Below are positions 6,449 to 14,981 of a stretch of DNA of 59,806 bases, one piece after another. Source of the DNA: a virus. Numbering within the stretch: position 1 is the first letter of the stretch; each line of letters starts with the position of its first letter. The DNA lies in the IMG/VR virus record IMGVR_UViG_3300046171_000176, positions 1 through 59,806 of that record. One strand, written 5' to 3'. The notes under the pieces are model-generated. The model had not been told where the DNA came from. It searched no databases and saw only the letters and a list, made by a program, of their open reading frames with translations. Both the position numbers and the translations under genes were made by a program.

Positions 6449-7209
6449 GAAAATATAATATTCAAAATTATATTAGGTATAAAAACGACGTAGAAAAACA
6501 ATTACAAAGAGTTAAGAAGCCAGTTGACGGTGATTATACAGGATTAACAGATGAAGAAATTAAAATTAATTTTCTTCCGTTAGTTGTTACTCTTGCACAT
6601 AAACAATCTACGTCGGACCAAGCGTCAGGTGTACTGAGTATACTTGATTTGTTTCAAGAAGGCAATGCGGGTTTGTGCTCTGCTGTTAATAAATTGGATA
6701 GAACTATTTTAGCTGAGTCTGAAGATCAAGAAAAGACTTTGAAGTCATTCTTATCGAAAAGAATTAAAGGCGCGATACGGAGGTCTGTAGATATGCACAG
6801 AGGCGAGATTAGAATACCAGAACATAAACTAAATGAAATTAGACGCAATCCAAAAGATGAGAAAATGGTTGCTATGTTTTTTAATAGTGTATTTTCTAGC
6901 ATCGATGATAAACCTAATGATGATGATAACATGGCTTATCAAGTTGTAGATAAGTCTGAGCCATATAATATAGCTTTACTCAATACATATTTATTGTCAC
7001 TGATGAGAACACATTTAACACCAGCACAATATGATGTATTAAGAATGAGCTATGGACTAGACTGCGATAAACATTCTGCGAATGAAATTGCAGCTAAACT
7101 AGGAATCAATGTTGCGACTGCTCATGTACGTATTTCACAGATAAAACGGGATGCTATACATTGCCTTATCGAAAACGTAGATAGCTCGCAAGTGCTTGAT
7201 TACCTGTAA
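6445..7209 (+). CDS. Phage sigma-70-type RNA polymerase sigma factor
   Basis: A 254-aa sigma factor. Region 2 is visible as LDLFQEGNAGLCSAVNKLD (68-85; core-binding DLxQEGxxGL motif) and the FLSKRIKGAIRRSVD plus RIPEH segment (102-127). Region 4 is LTPAQYDVLRMSYGLD (191-206) with HTH SANEIAAKLGINVATAHVRI (211-230). Sigma region 1.1 is absent. It should redirect host RNA polymerase to phage promoters; the seven-copy element on this arm is the obvious candidate target, or alternatively it serves late promoters not yet identified. No single-subunit RNA polymerase gene was found. Confidence 0.85.
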   Translation: MRKYNIQNYIRYKNDVEKQLQRVKKPVDGDYTGLTDEEIKINFLPLVVTLAHKQSTSDQASGVLSILDLFQEGNAGLCSAVNKLDRTILAESEDQEKTLKSFLSKRIKGAIRRSVDMHRGEIRIPEHKLNEIRRNPKDEKMVAMFFNSVFSSIDDKPNDDDNMAYQVVDKSEPYNIALLNTYLLSLMRTHLTPAQYDVLRMSYGLDCDKHSANEIAAKLGINVATAHVRISQIKRDAIHCLIENVDSSQVLDYL

Positions 7210-7263
7210 GTTACGGTGCAACACACCGCTTAAGTTTAATTTTTAATATGTAATTATATTAGT
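7210..7263 (+). promoter_or_regulatory. Intergenic gap with small hairpin
   Basis: This 54-bp gap is one of the few in the early arm. CGGTG-CAACA-CACCG (about 7214-7228) can fold into a 5-bp hairpin, followed by an A/T-rich stretch up to ATG 7264. It may be a weak terminator or processing site after the sigma gene, or a leader for the recombination genes. No copy of the bipartite element is present. Confidence 0.3.
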
Positions 7264-7809
7264 ATGACCATAAACCAAAAACTTGCAACCCTGCAAACAA
7301 AATTTAAATCGAAAAAAAGTAGATTTAATTCATTCGGCAAATATTACTTTAGGTCGGCCGAAGACATTCTCGAAAGCATAAAACCCTATTTATTAGAATT
7401 AGGAGTCGCAGTTACGATTAATGAAGAATTAATTGAAACTAATCCTATGCCTATAATTAAAACAACTGCAAAGTTGATTGATGAAAAAGGTATGACGTTA
7501 AAAGCCGTCGCAATAGTTGGTGTGGATCTCAACCAAAAAGGTATGCAGACTCCACAACAATTTGGTAGCGCATCGAGTTACGCAAAGAAATATGCGTTAG
7601 GTAATTTATTATTAATTGATGATACACAAGACAGTGATGCAACAAACGATCACGGCAAAAAAAGTTCAACTTTCAAAGCAAAGCCTAAACAAGCTTTAGC
7701 TGATGTACAAAAAGCAATAGACTATATAAAAGCCGGTGGAAAGATTGATGCAATCAAAGCTAAGTATCAATTAACTTCAGAACAAGAAAAGAAGTTAACA
7801 ACACTTTAG
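7264..7809 (+). CDS. erf: ERF-family single-strand annealing protein
   Basis: A 181-aa protein with the ERF signature GSASSYAKKYALGNLLLIDD (about residues 101-120) after a typical N-terminal domain containing GKYYFRSAEDILESIKPYL. ERF proteins anneal complementary single strands in phage recombination. It stands directly before a PD-(D/E)XK exonuclease gene, the usual annealase-exonuclease pair. The Lys-rich linker and C-terminal helix pair (about 135-181) may bind partners. Confidence 0.85.
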   Translation: MTINQKLATLQTKFKSKKSRFNSFGKYYFRSAEDILESIKPYLLELGVAVTINEELIETNPMPIIKTTAKLIDEKGMTLKAVAIVGVDLNQKGMQTPQQFGSASSYAKKYALGNLLLIDDTQDSDATNDHGKKSSTFKAKPKQALADVQKAIDYIKAGGKIDAIKAKYQLTSEQEKKLTTL

Positions 7810-7810
7810 T

Positions 7811-8542
7811 ATGAACAAACAAAAGGTATTAGAAAAATTAAAGTTAGATGAAAACTATTATGGAGACTTTGGTAAACAATTTCTTAGCAATAGTGATATT
7901 AAAACTTTATTAACTAATCCCTTGGCCCTTGGCATACAATCCAAACCAAGCCCAGCATTTCTTGTAGGTGGATATTTCCATACTGCGATACTTGAACCTG
8001 ACAAGCTTAAAAAATATAAGGTTATCGAAAGTAGTACAAGAAATACAAAAGCATACAAAGAAATGTCTGGTGGTGAACTTTGTTTATTACAAAAAGAAGT
8101 TGACCAAATAGAATTGATGACACAAAAAATATTAGAAAACGACGTATGTCGTGGACTAATCAAAGGCATTGATGTTGAGTATGAGAAGCCTGGCTTAGCA
8201 GAACTTGAAGGCGCTTTATGGAAGGGTAAAGCTGATATTGTAAACCATGACGAAAAGCTTATAATTGATTTGAAAACAACCAAAGATATAAATGCTTTCA
8301 AGTGGTCTGCTAACCGTTTTAATTACGATTCTCAAGCATATATCTATAGTAAACTATTTGGATATGAATTTGTGTTTATAGTTATTGATAAGGAAACGCA
8401 TCAAATAGCTGTTATGGATTGTTCACCTGATTTTTATTCATCAGGTGCTGACAAGGTAGAGAGAGCAGTAGAAGCTTACGATTTATTCTACAAAACCGAT
8501 GGGTTTGACCCATCACAATTTTTTATTAATTTAACACTTTAA
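7811..8542 (+). CDS. PD-(D/E)XK exonuclease
   Basis: A 243-aa RecE/YqaJ-like nuclease. Core motifs are WKGKADIVNHDEKLIIDLKT (about 137-156), with the catalytic Asp and the D-x-K pair, and a following YDSQAYIYSKLFG helix. An N-terminal GGYFHTAILEP segment is typical of this phage family. It resects DNA ends to give 3' single strands for the ERF annealase immediately upstream (one-base gap). Confidence 0.85.
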   Translation: MNKQKVLEKLKLDENYYGDFGKQFLSNSDIKTLLTNPLALGIQSKPSPAFLVGGYFHTAILEPDKLKKYKVIESSTRNTKAYKEMSGGELCLLQKEVDQIELMTQKILENDVCRGLIKGIDVEYEKPGLAELEGALWKGKADIVNHDEKLIIDLKTTKDINAFKWSANRFNYDSQAYIYSKLFGYEFVFIVIDKETHQIAVMDCSPDFYSSGADKVERAVEAYDLFYKTDGFDPSQFFINLTL

Positions 8543-8549
8543 TTTTATT

Positions 8550-8768
8550 ATGGCAAGAAGAAAGAAAGCAACAACAAAATTATGTGCAATGACTGGAATG
8601 ACATTTCCAACGTCAGAATTTTACGCTAACAAAACTTCAGCAGATGGATTGCATGCGTATAGCAAAAAAGCTGATAACTTCAGAAGAAGATTACAAGCTA
8701 CAGGAGCTACAGTAGGAACTACTGAGCTAAGAACTATGTTCAATAATTTATTTCAAACAGCAGTATAA
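8550..8768 (+). CDS. Small basic hypothetical protein (72 aa)
   Basis: A 72-aa protein with a basic start (MARRKKATTKLCAMTGMTFP) and the segment FYANKTSADGLHAYSKKADN. Similar short proteins occur in marine phage replication clusters. Only one Cys is present, so it is not a zinc finger. It lies between the exonuclease and the SSB-like gene, which hints at DNA metabolism. Confidence 0.6.
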   Translation: MARRKKATTKLCAMTGMTFPTSEFYANKTSADGLHAYSKKADNFRRRLQATGATVGTTELRTMFNNLFQTAV

Positions 8769-8769
8769 T

Positions 8770-9084
8770 ATGGCAAGTATAATAGCAACAAGTATCGACT
8801 TAACAAAAATACCGAAAGATAAAATTATTGACGGTAAGAAAGGAAAATACTTACCTATTACAATTACTATTAACGATGAAACAGATCAGTTTGGTAATCA
8901 GGGTCCAGTGATTGTTCAACAATCAAAAGACGAAAGAGATGCTAAAATTGAAAAAGTTTATCTTGGTAATGTAAAGGTAGTATGGACCAATGGTGATAAT
9001 GTTGATGTAGCTCCCAGAGATGATCAACCCGCTCAAGCAGCTATGCCTACAAAACCACAACCAGTAGATGATTTACCATTTTAA
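8770..9084 (+). CDS. Single-stranded DNA-binding-like protein
   Basis: A 104-aa protein with a beta-rich N-terminal part and a Pro/Gln-rich linker ending in the acidic tip VDDLPF, like the DDDIPF tail by which SSB proteins recruit partners. It sits between the recombination pair and the primase-helicase. Assignment as SSB-like rests on tail, size and context, not on a clear OB-fold signature. Confidence 0.65.
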   Translation: MASIIATSIDLTKIPKDKIIDGKKGKYLPITITINDETDQFGNQGPVIVQQSKDERDAKIEKVYLGNVKVVWTNGDNVDVAPRDDQPAQAAMPTKPQPVDDLPF

Positions 9085-9095
9085 ATAATTAATTA

Positions 9096-10817
9096 ATGCA
9101 AGTAAACAACACGGAGATTAACGGATTTTTAATCGACCAGTTTAACCAGCATGATTTAAAGGTTGGTGCAACGCAGGGGATTTGTCCCCTGTGTTCGCAT
9201 ACACGTAAACCTGAAAATCGTAAACAACAATGTGCTAGTTATGATTGGGAACGTGGATTAGGAACTTGTCATAACTGTGATTCAACATTTCAGCTACATA
9301 CATATCAACGTAAAGGTGAGCCATCAAAAGTTTATGAAAAACCTGATGCTACGCACGTCGTTGAAAATAAAGAGCTAAGTGAAAATGTTTATAAATGGTT
9401 TAAAGATCGTGGTATATCATATGAAACCTTAAATGATTTAAATATTACTGAAGGTAAAGAATATATGCCACAGACCGGACAAGTTGAGAATACTATCCAG
9501 TTCAATTATGTTATGGGTGATGAGCTCATTAATATTAAATATAGAGACGGACGAAAGAACTTTAAATTATATAAAGGTGCTGAGAAAGTCTTTTATAATA
9601 TAAATAGTATCGTAAACGACAATACATGTGTTATTGTTGAAGGTGAAATGGATGTGTTAGCATTTCATGAGGCTGGTATTAAAAACGTAGTATCAGTACC
9701 TAATGGTGCTACACTGAATCATAACAATTTAGATTATCTTGATAACTGTATAGATTATTTTACAGACAAAGAAAAAATAATATTAGCAGTTGATCAAGAC
9801 GACGCTGGCGCTGCACTACAAGCAGAATTGATTAGAAGATTAGGTGCTGAAGTATGTTACTTAGTAAACTTTGTAGATTGTAAAGATGCAAATGATTATT
9901 TACTTAAGTATGGTAAAGAAGACTTAGCTGAAACAATTAAAGAATGTAGACCAGTACCACTTGAAAATGTTACAACATTTAAAGATATAGAACATGAAGT
10001 TACAGACTTTGTTAAACACGGTTTCAAAAAAGGCTTTCAAGTTGGTCTTAATAACTTTGACAATATATTTAGTACTTACACTGGTCAATTTATTACGGTT
10101 ACTGGTATTCCTTCATCAGGTAAATCAGATTTTGTAGACCAAATGTGTGTTGGCTATAACAATAATTATGGCTGGCGAACTGCATTTGCATCTCCTGAGA
10201 ATGCACCAACATACTTACATGCCCATAAGTTAATGAGAAAAGTATGGCAAGATATGCCAAGATCATCAGATATTGGTACAAATAAATGGAAACAAGTAGC
10301 TGAACATGTTAACGATAATTTCTTTTTCATTGATATGGAAAGATATACACTTGAATCTGTATTACGTAAAGGTGCAGAGCTTGTAAAGCGTAAAGGTATT
10401 AAATGTTTAGTCATAGACCCGTTTAATAAAATACGTGATGTTGATGCAAAGACTGAGGATGTAAACAGATATACAATGGAATACTTAACAAAGATTGAAA
10501 CATTTGCAAAAAAGTTTGATGTATTAGTTTTTATTGTAGCGCATCCAACTAAAATGTATAAAACACAGGATGGTAAAATTGAAGAACCAACTATGTATAA
10601 CATCAAAGGCGGAGGTGAATGGTACGATGCATCTTATCATGGCATATTAGTACACAGAAATTACGAAGAAAAAACTGTTAAAGCAAAAGTTTTAAAAGTT
10701 AAGTTTCAGAATCTTGGTGAGAATGGAGCTGAGGCTCATTTTAAATGGGAACCAAGATCAGGTTGTTTTATACCTCACGAAGTATTAGAACCTGAAGAAG
10801 TAATGCCTTGGGAATAA
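9096..10817 (+). CDS. T7 gp4-type primase-helicase
   Basis: A 573-aa bifunctional replication protein. Zinc-binding primase domain: C30, C33, C58, C61. TOPRIM domain: VIVEGEMDVL (about 180) and AVDQDDAGAA (about 230). RecA-like helicase: Walker A TGIPSSGKSDF (about 335) and Walker B KCLVIDP (about 435). Length matches T7 gp4 (566 aa). It unwinds the fork and primes lagging-strand synthesis. The matching DNA polymerase is not in the window. Confidence 0.92.
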   Translation: MQVNNTEINGFLIDQFNQHDLKVGATQGICPLCSHTRKPENRKQQCASYDWERGLGTCHNCDSTFQLHTYQRKGEPSKVYEKPDATHVVENKELSENVYKWFKDRGISYETLNDLNITEGKEYMPQTGQVENTIQFNYVMGDELINIKYRDGRKNFKLYKGAEKVFYNINSIVNDNTCVIVEGEMDVLAFHEAGIKNVVSVPNGATLNHNNLDYLDNCIDYFTDKEKIILAVDQDDAGAALQAELIRRLGAEVCYLVNFVDCKDANDYLLKYGKEDLAETIKECRPVPLENVTTFKDIEHEVTDFVKHGFKKGFQVGLNNFDNIFSTYTGQFITVTGIPSSGKSDFVDQMCVGYNNNYGWRTAFASPENAPTYLHAHKLMRKVWQDMPRSSDIGTNKWKQVAEHVNDNFFFIDMERYTLESVLRKGAELVKRKGIKCLVIDPFNKIRDVDAKTEDVNRYTMEYLTKIETFAKKFDVLVFIVAHPTKMYKTQDGKIEEPTMYNIKGGGEWYDASYHGILVHRNYEEKTVKAKVLKVKFQNLGENGAEAHFKWEPRSGCFIPHEVLEPEEVMPWE

Positions 10818-11090
10818 ATGAAAAGTTTATACAAAAGAAGAAAGAAAAACTATTTACCGTCATATATGCCAACGCATGAAGAGCAGGAATGGAAATTATT
10901 TTGTACAAAAAACAATATAAGGATATCTCCATGGGGTACGCCACAAGACGGACAATGGAAAATTTGTATAAACATAGGCCCATATAAGCGAGGAGAAAAA
11001 TGTAACTTTGCTCCACATATATATAACAAACATACTTTATGGCCAGAGTATTATAAATTCTGTAAATATTATTATGATAAATATAAATGA
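10818..11090 (+). CDS. Hypothetical protein, Tyr/Lys-rich (90 aa)
   Basis: A 90-aa basic protein with WKICINIGPYKRG in the middle and two Cys. It abuts the primase-helicase stop and overlaps thyA by 17 nt. Similar short proteins sit in replication clusters of marine phages, but no function is known. Confidence 0.6.
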   Translation: MKSLYKRRKKNYLPSYMPTHEEQEWKLFCTKNNIRISPWGTPQDGQWKICINIGPYKRGEKCNFAPHIYNKHTLWPEYYKFCKYYYDKYK

Positions 11091-11910
11091 ACAATATAGG
11101 ATATTAGTATCTGAAATACTTAATAGCGGTAAAAACAAGAACGATAGAACCGGAGTCGGTACACTATCAAAGTTTGGCTATACTATTAGACACGATATGG
11201 CATTAGGTTTTCCTTTGCTATACACAAAAAAAGTTTCTTTCAAAGCTGCTAAAGTCGAGCTTATGTGGATATTGCAAGGCAGAACTGATTTAAAATATTT
11301 GGAAGATAATGGTGTTAAATACTGGAGAGCAGATTATGAAAGGTCTGGTAGAACTGATGAAACATTAGGCCCAGTATATGGTAAGCAATGGCGTGACTTT
11401 AATGGTATTGATCAAATGTATGATTTATCTTTACAGTTGCACAATAATCCTAATTCAAGAAGAATGGTTGTATCAGCGTGGAATCCTGCTGATATGAAAG
11501 ATATGGCTTTACCGCCGTGTCATTATGGCTTTCAATGTTATGTAAACAATGGCAAGCTTGACTTAATGTGGCAACAAAGGTCTGTTGATGTATTCTTAGG
11601 TTTGCCTTATGATATAGCTATGTATGGTTTATTATTAGAACTATTAGCTAAAGGTCATGGTTTAAAACCTGGTAAATTAATTGGTCAGCTTGGTGATTGT
11701 CATATTTATAATAATCATATTGACCAAGCAACTACATTAATGTATAGAGACCCTGATACATATCATTGTCCAGTATTACAATTAGATACTATTGGTGTTG
11801 GTATTAATTCACAAAATGAAATTAATATTCCATCACTGGATAGTATGATATTACACGGGTATGAACACATGGGCGAAATAAAAGCTCCTTTAAACGTTGG
11901 AAAAAAATGA
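11074..11910 (+). CDS. thyA: Thymidylate synthase
   Basis: A 278-aa ThyA that makes dTMP from dUMP with methylenetetrahydrofolate. The active-site cysteine is C149 in LPPCHYGFQCY, followed by LMWQQRSVDVFLGLPYD for dUMP binding and GDCHIYNNH near the C-terminus. ATG 11074 is chosen over an upstream start because it trims the overlap with the preceding gene and fits ThyA length. It forms a nucleotide-supply group with the MazG-like and ribonucleotide reductase genes. Confidence 0.93.
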   Translation: MININEQYRILVSEILNSGKNKNDRTGVGTLSKFGYTIRHDMALGFPLLYTKKVSFKAAKVELMWILQGRTDLKYLEDNGVKYWRADYERSGRTDETLGPVYGKQWRDFNGIDQMYDLSLQLHNNPNSRRMVVSAWNPADMKDMALPPCHYGFQCYVNNGKLDLMWQQRSVDVFLGLPYDIAMYGLLLELLAKGHGLKPGKLIGQLGDCHIYNNHIDQATTLMYRDPDTYHCPVLQLDTIGVGINSQNEINIPSLDSMILHGYEHMGEIKAPLNVGKK

Positions 11911-12701
11911 CAGAAACTTATTATTTATATCACATTCCTGGTAAAAAAATCGGCGTTACACGTGATCTTAATAGAAGGGTTACGCTAACGCAGGGTTATA
12001 AGCCTGGAGAATATGAGGTTCTAGAATCTTCTTCAGATATCAATTACATATCTGATAGAGAAATAGAACTTCAAAAGTCTTATGGCTATAGAAAAGATCA
12101 CAAACTTTATAAAAATTTATTTAAAATGAAAATAAACGTAACCGAACAAACCACAACATTCCCTGTACCTCTAACAAAATTAAAAGGTAGATTGCACGAT
12201 CAGGTTGGTTTAAACTGGCAAACTGAATTTGGTAAAATTCATTTATCTCCAGATTTAGCTAGCTGGATTGCAAACAATGCACACGTATCAATGTACAATA
12301 GCGATAGGAGTTATGTGTACAATAAAGCTTTATGGGAAGCATTTAACGATATGAATAGCTTTGAAAGCTTAGTTGATCAAGTTGAAACTAGAACGTGGAC
12401 GTTTGATAATATAAGAACATGGGCAAAAGAAAGAGGCTTGTACAAGAAAGGCAACAGTACTACACAATATGTTAAGCTTCAAGAAGAAGCTGGCGAGTTA
12501 GCTAAAGCGTTATTAAAAAATGATAAAGCTGAAATAAAAGATGCTATTGGAGATATTGTTGTAGTATTAACTAATTTAGCGCATTTAGAAAAGCTAACAA
12601 TAGAAGATTGTATTGATGCTGCCTATAAAGAAATATCAAATAGAACCGGAAAGATGGTTAATGGAACATTTGTAAAAGATGAAAAAAAGAAGGACTTATA
12701 A
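11907..12701 (+). CDS. GIY-YIG-like / MazG-like two-domain protein
   Basis: A 264-aa protein. Residues about 4-25 (YYLYHIPGKKIGVTRDLNRR) resemble the start of a GIY-YIG nuclease fold. Residues about 185-250 carry a MazG-like helical domain: KLQEEAGELAKALL, then EIKDAIGDIVVVLTNLA, giving the E-E-x2-E and E-x3-D metal-binding pattern of nucleotide pyrophosphohydrolases. The middle (80-160) is unrecognised. It lies in the nucleotide-metabolism cluster, overlapping thyA by 4 nt and the next gene by 23 nt. Confidence 0.65.
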   Translation: MTETYYLYHIPGKKIGVTRDLNRRVTLTQGYKPGEYEVLESSSDINYISDREIELQKSYGYRKDHKLYKNLFKMKINVTEQTTTFPVPLTKLKGRLHDQVGLNWQTEFGKIHLSPDLASWIANNAHVSMYNSDRSYVYNKALWEAFNDMNSFESLVDQVETRTWTFDNIRTWAKERGLYKKGNSTTQYVKLQEEAGELAKALLKNDKAEIKDAIGDIVVVLTNLAHLEKLTIEDCIDAAYKEISNRTGKMVNGTFVKDEKKKDL

Positions 12702-13134
12702 AAGAAAAAGAGGTCCAGTAGTTTCTAAAAAAGTAACACACGACGGAATAACCTTTGCGTCTGGCTTAGAAAAATATATGTATTGTGCTTTGAAAAAAGC
12801 AGGCATAAAAGCTACATACGAAGGTGAAACATTCGTGTTATTAAATGGTTTTCACTTTGAAAATGAATGTTGGGAACGACAATCAAACAGCAAAGGATTA
12901 TTTAAAAATAGAGGTGAGAAAAGAATCTTACCCATAAAGTATACACCAGATTTTATTGGTAAAAGCTTTATAATAGAAACTAAAGGAAGACCCAACGAAT
13001 CGTTTCCAATGAGATGGAAACTATTTAAAAAATTAGTGATGCAACAATTTCCTAATTATACTTTATTTAAACCACAAAATCAAAAAGAATGCGATCGCGT
13101 AATAGAAATACTACAGAGTCAGCCAAACATTTAG
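12679..13134 (+). CDS. PD-(D/E)XK nuclease, DUF1064-like
   Basis: A 151-aa basic protein with E in GLEKYMYCALKKAG (about 30-43), PD in IKYTPDFIG and E-x-K in FIIETKGR (about 92-107), the PD-(D/E)XK nuclease core. Size and motif order match DUF1064/T7 endonuclease I-like phage resolvases, which process branched DNA. Which substrate it cuts cannot be told from sequence. Confidence 0.7.
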   Translation: MKKRRTYKRKRGPVVSKKVTHDGITFASGLEKYMYCALKKAGIKATYEGETFVLLNGFHFENECWERQSNSKGLFKNRGEKRILPIKYTPDFIGKSFIIETKGRPNESFPMRWKLFKKLVMQQFPNYTLFKPQNQKECDRVIEILQSQPNI

Positions 13135-13262
13135 CTAGACGAAAGTATAAAGAAAGAAAAATAGATACGTTTATTAAATGGTCGTTAGCTACACGTGGTT
13201 ATTTAAGGTGGCAAGACTTAGAGTTTATACATAATAAATATAATGTAAAATGCTATGGCTAA
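13089..13262 (+). CDS. Small basic hypothetical protein (57 aa)
   Basis: A 57-aa basic frame (MRSRNRNTTESAKHLARRKY start) overlapping the nuclease gene by 46 nt and the next gene by 8 nt. It looks helical and positively charged. No family recognised. Confidence 0.5.
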   Translation: MRSRNRNTTESAKHLARRKYKERKIDTFIKWSLATRGYLRWQDLEFIHNKYNVKCYG

Positions 13263-13392
13263 AAAAACAAATTTATTTCAATATAGAAAAAAACATAAAA
13301 TAAGACGTAAAGGAATTCATGCGAAATCTAAATCGTCAAATTTAAAAACAAGTAAAAATTATGTCAAACAATACAGAGGACAAGGCAGATAA
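13255..13392 (+). CDS. Small very basic protein (45 aa)
   Basis: A 45-aa protein with about 40 percent Lys/Arg, including QYRKKHKIRRKG. It starts in the end of the previous gene and overlaps the next start at 13361. Probably binds nucleic acid; otherwise unknown. Confidence 0.5.
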   Translation: MAKKTNLFQYRKKHKIRRKGIHAKSKSSNLKTSKNYVKQYRGQGR

Positions 13393-13522
13393 AAATTGGT
13401 CAATGGCATTAGGATTATATCCAGGTATATTATTTGGAGTAAGAACTTATCATGGACCAACACATTCACAAACTGTTATTTATCTACCATTTGTAGACCT
13501 CGCAATAGAATGGGAAAATTAA
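13361..13522 (+). CDS. Conserved small protein with LYPGILFGVRTY motif
   Basis: A 53-aa protein, MALGLYPGILFGVRTYHGPT in the middle and VIYLPFVDLAIEW at the end. Similar short proteins occur in marine phages near ribonucleotide reductase genes. It ends one base before nrdB. Function unknown; it may be a virion or membrane-associated peptide. Confidence 0.6.
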   Translation: MSNNTEDKADKNWSMALGLYPGILFGVRTYHGPTHSQTVIYLPFVDLAIEWEN

Positions 13523-13523
13523 T

Positions 13524-14510
13524 ATGAATGTACCTTTATTTACAGAAAGAATACCTTACAAGCCTTTTGAATACCCTGAGTATTATACTGAAGGCTGGTT
13601 AAAACAAGCTCAAGCGTTTTGGTTACATACTGAAATACCAATGAGCGGTGACGTTAAAGATTGGAAAGAAAAACTAAATGACAAAGAGAAGAACCTGGTC
13701 GGAAACATATTACTCGGTTTCGCCCAAACAGAATGTGCAGTATCTGATTACTGGACGCAAAAAGTTGTATCGTGGTTTCCTAAGCACGAGATACAACAGA
13801 TGGCAATGATGTTTGGTAGTCAAGAGACTATCCATGCAGTTGCATATAGTTATTTGAATGAAACTTTAGGTCTTGAAGACTATGAAGCTTTCTTACATGA
13901 ACCTGCTACAGCAAAAAGATTTGAAAACTTAGTTGCTTATGAAGGTAATGATCCTGTAGGGATTGGTAAAAGTCTTGCAACATTTTCTGCATTTGCTGAA
14001 GGTGTATCTTTATATTCTGCATTTGCAGTATTATATTCTTTTCAAATGAGGAATTTACTTAAAGGTATTGGTCAGCAAATGAAATGGTCCGTAAGAGATG
14101 AATCGCTACATAGTAAAATGGGATGTCAACTATTTAGGCATATGTGTTCACAAATTCCTGGATTAAAAGAAGAATGTGAACCACATATATTTGAGGCTGC
14201 GTTAGAAATGCATAATGCTGAAATGACTTATATTAATAAGATATTTGAAATGGGTGATATAGAAAACTTAAAAAAATATGACTTGGTACACTTCATCAAA
14301 AAAAGAGTTGGAGACAAACTTGCAGAGCTTGGCTACAAAGATAAAAAGTATAAACAATGGGACTTCACAGGGTACGATCAAAAAGCAGTTGATAACATGG
14401 CTTGGTTTGATCATCTTACCGGGGGCCATACTCATACTGACTTTTTTGCTGTTAGACCAACTGATTACTCGAAAGCAAACGAAGGTGAAGACTTCGAAGA
14501 TATATGGTAG
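13524..14510 (+). CDS. nrdB: Ribonucleotide reductase, class I small subunit
   Basis: A 328-aa ferritin-like subunit that generates the radical for dNTP synthesis. Metal ligands are visible as E70 (FAQTECAVSDYW), E101 and H104 (SQETIHAVAY), E159 (FAEGVSLYSAF), E193 and H196 (RDESLHSKMG). Tyr108, four residues after H104, is at the radical position. It pairs with nrdA at 14950, with two small genes between. Length is close to phage NrdB proteins. Confidence 0.92.
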   Translation: MNVPLFTERIPYKPFEYPEYYTEGWLKQAQAFWLHTEIPMSGDVKDWKEKLNDKEKNLVGNILLGFAQTECAVSDYWTQKVVSWFPKHEIQQMAMMFGSQETIHAVAYSYLNETLGLEDYEAFLHEPATAKRFENLVAYEGNDPVGIGKSLATFSAFAEGVSLYSAFAVLYSFQMRNLLKGIGQQMKWSVRDESLHSKMGCQLFRHMCSQIPGLKEECEPHIFEAALEMHNAEMTYINKIFEMGDIENLKKYDLVHFIKKRVGDKLAELGYKDKKYKQWDFTGYDQKAVDNMAWFDHLTGGHTHTDFFAVRPTDYSKANEGEDFEDIW

Positions 14511-14755
14511 TGAAAAGAAAAATTCTAAAACTAATAGCAACAACTAAAAGACTGACGCCACTTGAAAAAATGTCTACTCGTATTGGGTATATGGGTGCAG
14601 GTTTTCTTGTGGCTGCGCAGTGGACAATTGAGCCAATGTTATATATTGTAGGTTTCATTTGTGTAATGGTGCAAACTGCTGCGCGTAAACAATGGAACTT
14701 AGTAGCATTAAACATAAATGGTTTAGTTGCTTGGATATCACATTTAATTAAATAA
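14504..14755 (+). CDS. Small membrane protein (83 aa)
   Basis: An 83-aa protein with basic N-terminus and hydrophobic segments at about 28-62 (IGYMGAGFLVAA, YIVGFICVMV) and 68-80. Similar membrane proteins sit between nrdB and nrdA in marine phages. It overlaps nrdB by 7 nt. Function unknown. Confidence 0.6.
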   Translation: MVVKRKILKLIATTKRLTPLEKMSTRIGYMGAGFLVAAQWTIEPMLYIVGFICVMVQTAARKQWNLVALNINGLVAWISHLIK

Positions 14756-14756
14756 T

Positions 14757-14981
14757 ATGGGAGTACAAAAAAATATTAAAAAACTGCAAGAGCAAAATGA
14801 AATATTAGGCGGCGCTTTAACTAGGGCATTAAAAGAATTAGATGCTTTAAAAGCATTAGCTCAAGGAACACTCACCGCCTTTCAATTACATATTGGAGAA
14901 GATGAGTGGAGTAAATTAGTAGAAGAACTTAAAAATTTAGAAAAAAGAGATGTGGAACAACAATTGGAAAAAGGGAATTGA
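14757..14981 (+). CDS. Coiled-coil hypothetical protein (74 aa)
   Basis: A 74-aa, nearly all-helical protein with a heptad-like leucine pattern (KKLQEQNEILGGALTRALKE). It overlaps nrdA by 32 nt, so the two are probably translated together. Not recognised. Confidence 0.55.
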   Translation: MGVQKNIKKLQEQNEILGGALTRALKELDALKALAQGTLTAFQLHIGEDEWSKLVEELKNLEKRDVEQQLEKGN

